Shown here in pieces: positions 43,881 through 47,478 of a DNA stretch of 47,478 bases. The stretch lies in contig DYPH01000014.1 of NCBI GenBank assembly GCA_020720045.1, positions 1-47,478 of the forward strand, in the 5' to 3' direction. The notes beneath the pieces were generated by a model, which saw nothing but the letters and a program-made list of their open reading frames with translations, was not told the DNA's origin and ran no database searches. Positions within the stretch are counted from its first letter, which is position 1. Each line of letters begins with the position of its first letter. This DNA is from Sorangium cellulosum (GTDB lineage: Bacteria; Myxococcota_A; Polyangia; Polyangiales; Polyangiaceae). Both the position numbers and the translations under genes were made by a program.

Positions 43881-44369
43881 CTAGGCGCCGCGCTTGGCCA
43901 CGAAGGCAAGCAGGCGGGCGCGGACCTTCTTTTGAAAGAAGCGTTGGAAGAAGCCGAAACCGCCGAAGAGCGTACCCGGGAGGCCGAGCGCTTGCTTGAG
44001 CCACGTGTCGAGCGGGAAGGTATCCCTCTGATCGACAATTTTCCCGTCGCGAAGGACGACGCGGCTCTTTACGTGATTGATCACGGGGCGCTTCGTCGCC
44101 GAAAACGTGTACTTCGCCGTCCACGAGGCCTCGCCGCCGGTCGTCCCCTCGGCCTGGAGCGTCTCGCGGAGATCTTTAAATTCAATACGAAAATCGTCGG
44201 ACGCTCCGCTAAGGAGCATCGTCCACATGCCGCGCACTTCGGCCCCTTTCAGGTCGACGAACACCGGGTCGGTGAAGCTTGCGTCGTCGGCGTAGCAAGC
44301 ATTCATGGTTGCAAAGTCCTTCGCGGCAAACGCGCGGAAGAATCGCTCAAGATGGGGGGCGTCGCTCAT
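43881..44369 (-). CDS. nuclear transport factor 2 / SnoaL-like protein
   Basis: Encodes 162 residues from the ATG at 44369; the open frame upstream reads through the tRNA terminator. FRAFAAKDFATMNACYADDASFTDPVF is the hallmark N-terminus of NTF2-fold SnoaL-like proteins, which bind small hydrophobic ligands or serve as isomerases. The C-terminus has a basic aromatic stretch (FFQRFFQKKVRARL). It is cytosolic, with no signal peptide. The ligand is unknown. Confidence 0.82.
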   Translation of the reverse strand: MSDAPHLERFFRAFAAKDFATMNACYADDASFTDPVFVDLKGAEVRGMWTMLLSGASDDFRIEFKDLRETLQAEGTTGGEASWTAKYTFSATKRPVINHVKSRVVLRDGKIVDQRDTFPLDTWLKQALGLPGTLFGGFGFFQRFFQKKVRARLLAFVAKRGA

Positions 44370-44448
44370 GGCGCGCACTCTACCCGGCCAACGCGGAGAC
44401 GTCTCCAAAGGACGCTGGCGCGTGCGCACAAACGAACCGAACAAACGG

Positions 44449-44482
44449 AAAAACCCTCGGTGACCATTGGGTCACGGAGGGC
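44449..44482 (-). terminator. terminator downstream of tRNA-Gly copy 1
   Basis: A stem CCCTCGGTGACC/GGTCACGGAGGG has one G-G mismatch; read on the minus strand it ends in TTTTT. Confidence 0.75.
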
Positions 44483-44489
44483 TATTCGG

Positions 44490-44561
<72 letters not shown>

Positions 44562-44668
44562 AGCGGCGATGACGCGTACCTACCCGCCGCCGACCCGGTC
44601 GTAAAGGGAAAACGAACCAGCCTGAGTTCTTTTTTGCCTGCCCCGATTCGGTGCCGCCGCTGCGTGAC

Positions 44669-44706
44669 AAAACGAGAAACCCCGGCAACCTGAACGGTGA
44701 CCGGGG
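44669..44706 (-). terminator. terminator downstream of tRNA-Gly copy 2
   Basis: On the minus strand CCCCGG...CCGGGG forms a hairpin followed by TTTCTCGTTTT. The two tRNA genes therefore each have their own terminator. Confidence 0.72.
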
Positions 44707-44713
44707 CTCACAT

Positions 44714-44788
<75 letters not shown>

Positions 44789-44839
44789 AACTCGTAGGCG
44801 GAACGTACCCGCAGCCGCCGGCGACGTAAAGAGAAAAGA

Positions 44840-45790
44840 TTAGAGGCGGTACATTTCTTTCAACTTCGTCGCCAACGCGTCGCAAGGAGCGTCCTCTGAG
44901 CCGCCAAGGAAGTGAATTTCGTAAACGCTTCCGCGGTAGAACGAGCGCAGGCCTTGCCGCCCGCCGATGGACAGCGGGGTGTCGGCCGTCACGCGATCGA
45001 TGTCGTTCGGCACCGGCTTCGGGGGGACGGGGGTCCCGTCGAGCGCGAACCGGAGTTCGGTGCCGGTCATCCCGGGGCGAATACGGATGTCGAAGAGGTG
45101 CTTACCCCCGGAAACCTGCGTCTTTTGGACGAACGTAGTGGGGCCAAGGCGCACGCCGACTCCGTCGGGGCCGCCGCTTTGATAGTCGGCGACGAAGTGG
45201 CCAGCGAGCTGGAAGCCGACTCGCTCCGCCGCGCGGGACGTATCTTTCCGAAGGATGTAGGCCCCGAGGCTGTTGTCCAGGTCGCCATCGTTCGCGTTCG
45301 ATTGGTAGTAAAGTGGAGGAAAATCCGCGACCACCAAAGCGCAGTAGTCGCCGCCGAGGACCCCAAGGGAGGTGGTCGCGGCGCCGACGGCCAACACGTC
45401 GGTTTCGCTCCGAAAATTCATGGACGGCGGTTGGCCGGGGATCTTTTGCAGAAACGCCTTACCGACGGCCTTCGTCCCCGATACGGGATCCTGCCACACG
45501 GTGACCTCGCCGACCGTCGGAACCTCGCAGGCGCGGAGGCGAAATACGGTGTTTTTCGCGATCTTGATTTGTTCGGCGGTCCCTTCGCAGCTCGCCTCTT
45601 CGGCGGTCGCATCGCCGGCACTGGCGTCCGGTGGAGACGCGTCGTCGACGGAAGTCTCAGTAGGCGCTGCGTCGGCGATCGGCGCGGCATCCGGCGCGGC
45701 ATCCGACGCCGTGGAGTCGCTCGTGTCGCCCACGCAGGCGACGGCAAGAGGGATCGCAAAGATTGGCGTGAAAGTTCGAAGCGATTTCAT
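44840..45790 (-). CDS. secreted lipoprotein, LamG-like, paralogue of the next gene
   Basis: Encodes 316 residues from ATG 45790. The signal peptide ends in AVAC (lipobox), followed by an Asp/Ala-rich linker (residues 20-70). The rest looks like a concanavalin A/LamG-like beta-sandwich (FRLRACEVPTVGEVTVWQ, DVLAVGAATTSLGVLGGDYCALVVADF, FDIRIRPGMTGTELRFALDG). It matches its upstream neighbour in layout (lipobox Cys-Val-Gly-Asp, linker, Cys-Glu/Gly start of domain), which suggests duplication. Its ATG overlaps that gene's TGA. A surface glycan-binding role is guessed. Confidence 0.72.
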   Translation of the reverse strand: MKSLRTFTPIFAIPLAVACVGDTSDSTASDAAPDAAPIADAAPTETSVDDASPPDASAGDATAEEASCEGTAEQIKIAKNTVFRLRACEVPTVGEVTVWQDPVSGTKAVGKAFLQKIPGQPPSMNFRSETDVLAVGAATTSLGVLGGDYCALVVADFPPLYYQSNANDGDLDNSLGAYILRKDTSRAAERVGFQLAGHFVADYQSGGPDGVGVRLGPTTFVQKTQVSGGKHLFDIRIRPGMTGTELRFALDGTPVPPKPVPNDIDRVTADTPLSIGGRQGLRSFYRGSVYEIHFLGGSEDAPCDALATKLKEMYRL

Positions 45791-46701
45791 TGTTTGACGC
45801 TCATGTGCAGGGTCTCGCATTCTGCTTCGGTTGCCGGGGATGCAATAACGATTGTTCGCACGGAACCGAGAAAATTGCTGTCGTCCGCGTTCCCCATGAA
45901 GCCACTAGGCTCCGGGAGGCGCCCTCCAACGCGGATCGCGGCTCCGCTCGGGGATGCTCCGGCGGCACCAATCGTCACTTCCTTCTTCGGTGCGCCGTTA
46001 AACCACCCTACGCCGCGCGCGCCATCCCGCAACACGGTGACGGTCACTTCTTCCGAGAAAGCGCTCTGGAGCAGCGCGGTTGCGCCGGAACTTTCAAACA
46101 CCGCTCCGACGCCGCTCGGATTGACGCTTCCGGTACTGGCAGTCCTCGTGAACTGCGCTAGGACACGAAGTCCTTTGTCTTCTTTTCCAAAAAGAAAGAG
46201 CGGCGAATTCCAATAGTTCTTATCCTTAAACGAGGCGGGGGTGAGCTGCCCGCGCCAAGATACGCAGTAATGCTCCGGCACTGGGAAGAGCTTCGCCGCG
46301 GTCTCTGGAAGCGCGTTGAAGGAGACGTCGCCCGAATCGAACAGGTAGGCGGCGCCGGGCGTCCCTGCGAGAGTGAGTTTGACCGCTTTCGAACCCTCCA
46401 ACGGCGGCTTCTTCTCCCGAAGGTTAATGGGGGTTTCCGCGCTCTCGCCCGGCTCCGCGCAGCCTCGGATCTCGAGCGTCGTCCCCGCCGGAACGGTGAG
46501 GCCCCCGCCGCAATTCGGAGGGGCGACGACCACACCACCGTCCGCCGTGGAGGCGCCATCGGAGGCGCCATCGGAGGCCACCGCCCCATCTTGCGAACTC
46601 CCCGCGTCGGCCGGCGTAAACGTGTCGTCGCCGACGCAGGCGGACATGGAAAGAACCGTTAGGGAACAAATGAACGGGAGGACCCCGAAGACCGTGCGCA
46701 T
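45787..46701 (-). CDS. secreted lipoprotein, LamG-like, first of the pair
   Basis: Encodes 304 residues from ATG 46701; the open frame upstream crosses the opposing gene. The signal peptide ends in MSAC (lipobox). An Asp/Gly/Ser linker and a beta-sandwich domain (TLEIRGCAEPG, AYLFDSGDVSFNALPET, LFLFGKEDKGLRVLAQFTR) follow. The TGA overlaps the next gene's ATG (ATGA). It diverges from the YkgJ-type gene at 46737 across only 35 bases. Confidence 0.72.
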   Translation of the reverse strand: MRTVFGVLPFICSLTVLSMSACVGDDTFTPADAGSSQDGAVASDGASDGASTADGGVVVAPPNCGGGLTVPAGTTLEIRGCAEPGESAETPINLREKKPPLEGSKAVKLTLAGTPGAAYLFDSGDVSFNALPETAAKLFPVPEHYCVSWRGQLTPASFKDKNYWNSPLFLFGKEDKGLRVLAQFTRTASTGSVNPSGVGAVFESSGATALLQSAFSEEVTVTVLRDGARGVGWFNGAPKKEVTIGAAGASPSGAAIRVGGRLPEPSGFMGNADDSNFLGSVRTIVIASPATEAECETLHMSVKQ

Positions 46702-46736
46702 GGGTCGCAGTAGACCGTAGCTCGACGCGAACGGCA

Positions 46737-47339
46737 ATGCGCATGCGCGCCGCAGCGAGCGACGGCCAGCGGAACTTCGGGACGGACGAGCAGTTGCCGC
46801 GGAACCGCTACGCAGGGTATGGCGGCGACGTGCATTCGCGTCCCCGTCCCGGCGCCTCGGAAGACCTCGCCCATGAGAAGCGTTTGCGCGCGCTCTATGA
46901 GGAGGTCGATGGATTGCTTGCAAATTACACGTGTGGGCGCTCGACGGAGTGCTGCCGTTTTGCGGTCAACAACCGCGAGCCCTACGTCACCTCCCTGGAG
47001 ATGGAGGTCGTCCGCAAGGCGCTTGGCGCCTTGGGGGGCGTGAAAGCGGTGCTCGCTTCGCAAGGAAAAAGCAAGCAACTACCGACATTTGTTGCTCAGG
47101 CTACCCAGGAAGGGCGCTGCCCGCTCCTCGGGGCGGACGACCGTTGTCGCATCTACGCCTCGCGCCCCTTCGGCTGCCGGACGTTCTTCTGTGACCGCAT
47201 CGAAGGGGGCAAACTTCCACGGAAAGAGATCGCCCAGCTCGCTCAGAAGCTCGATGCCTTGGCGCAGGCCCACGACCCCGCTTCCCCAAAGGGGCGTCCG
47301 TTTCGTGGCGCCCTCGCGGCCGTCGAGGCACGCCGATGA
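46737..47339 (+). CDS. YkgJ-family cysteine-cluster protein
   Basis: Encodes 200 residues; ATG at 46737 and another at 46743 are both possible. The core CGRSTECCRF ... CPLLGADDRCRIYASRPFGCRTFFC shows the cysteine pattern of the YkgJ/UPF0153 family, which binds zinc or an iron-sulfur cluster. Function in the family is unclear. Its TGA overlaps the ATG of the gene that runs off the window, so the two are coupled. Confidence 0.85.
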   Translation: MRMRAAASDGQRNFGTDEQLPRNRYAGYGGDVHSRPRPGASEDLAHEKRLRALYEEVDGLLANYTCGRSTECCRFAVNNREPYVTSLEMEVVRKALGALGGVKAVLASQGKSKQLPTFVAQATQEGRCPLLGADDRCRIYASRPFGCRTFFCDRIEGGKLPRKEIAQLAQKLDALAQAHDPASPKGRPFRGALAAVEARR

Positions 47340-47478
47340 CGACGCCGGAACCGACCGAATTACCAACGGATTTGCCGAACGCGTTGGCACCGAACTCCGC
47401 GCCGTCTCCCGCTTCGCGGACGGACGCGTTGGCACCGAACTCCGCGCCGTCTCCCGCTTCGCGGACGGACGCGTTGGC
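47336..47478 (+). CDS. start of a gene with an in-frame 15-residue repeat (partial)
   Basis: The ATG at 47336 overlaps the upstream TGA. The visible 47 codons read MTTPEPTELPTDLPNALAPN and go on with a 15-residue unit (A-L-A-P-N-S-A-P-S-P-A-S-R-T-D) that is repeated at least twice and runs to the window edge. The repeat is the 45-bp DNA element also found at 22.15 kb. What follows is beyond the window, so the product is unknown. Confidence 0.6.
   Translation, partial: MTTPEPTELPTDLPNALAPNSAPSPASRTDALAPNSAPSPASRTDAL
47379..47478. repeat. tandem 45-bp element at window edge
   Basis: Two complete units and the beginning of a third have a 45-bp period. Each carries the inverted core CCGCTTCGCGG and the block GCGCCGTCTCCCGCTTCGCG. 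One almost identical copy lies at 22147-22184. The 45-bp length keeps the host reading frame. Confidence 0.9.

Overview
The window looks like chromosomal DNA of a myxobacterium (phylum Myxococcota, probably Polyangiales-like). The evidence is a high GC content with strong G/C at third codon positions, many secreted lipoproteins with Asp-Ala-Gly-rich linkers after the lipid-modified Cys, one protein with a MYXO-CTERM-type tail (Cys motif, hydrophobic helix, Arg/Lys-rich end), a Hanks-type Ser/Thr kinase and an Omp85/TamB pair. No taxon can be fixed without a database search.

Layout. 1-5.4 kb (minus strand): outer-membrane and secreted genes, comprising a putative beta-barrel protein, a secreted protein of unknown function, a trypsin-like protease lipoprotein and a polysaccharide deacetylase lipoprotein. 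5.4-5.8 kb: a tandem array of eight 42-bp units with the palindromic core GCGATCGATCGC. 5.9-10.6 kb: a tightly overlapping operon of a small lipoprotein, a metzincin-type metalloprotease and a beta-propeller lipoprotein. 10.7-11.5 kb: an unknown cytosolic protein, followed at 11.5-11.8 kb by a second eight-unit array of the same 42-bp family. 11.9-13.3 kb: a MYXO-CTERM surface protein. 13.4-15.4 kb: a two-gene ATPase plus HNH-like nuclease cassette, bounded by two nearly identical palindromic terminators. This is the best candidate for a little-described defence system in the window. 15.4-15.6 kb: three 57-bp repeats.

15.6-19.6 kb holds argG, a lipoprotein gene and ligA. 19.6-25.7 kb is a glycan or lipid decoration cluster: a GT-C membrane glycosyltransferase facing a run of GT2, DUF2304-like membrane protein, AlkP-superfamily protein, acyltransferase 3 and methyltransferase genes. 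25.8-29.8 kb holds htpG, a von Willebrand A lipoprotein and an N6-adenine-type methyltransferase. 29.9-32.4 kb holds a transmembrane Ser/Thr kinase and a membrane-anchored unknown. 32.4-34.3 kb holds argJ and a small Tat-like lipoprotein gene that diverges from an Omp85/TamA-like gene; their start codons share one CATG. tamB follows, translationally coupled.

41.3-46.7 kb (minus strand): a secreted beta-propeller protein whose 3' end looks broken or fused to a TonB-like domain, an NTF2-like protein, two tRNA-Gly(GCC) genes each with its own terminator, and two overlapping lipoprotein genes that look like paralogues. The right end holds a YkgJ-type cysteine-cluster protein and the start of a gene that carries an in-frame 45-bp repeat. 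A near-identical copy of that repeat lies inside the DUF2304-like gene 25 kb away, which resembles palindromic elements that insert into protein-coding genes.
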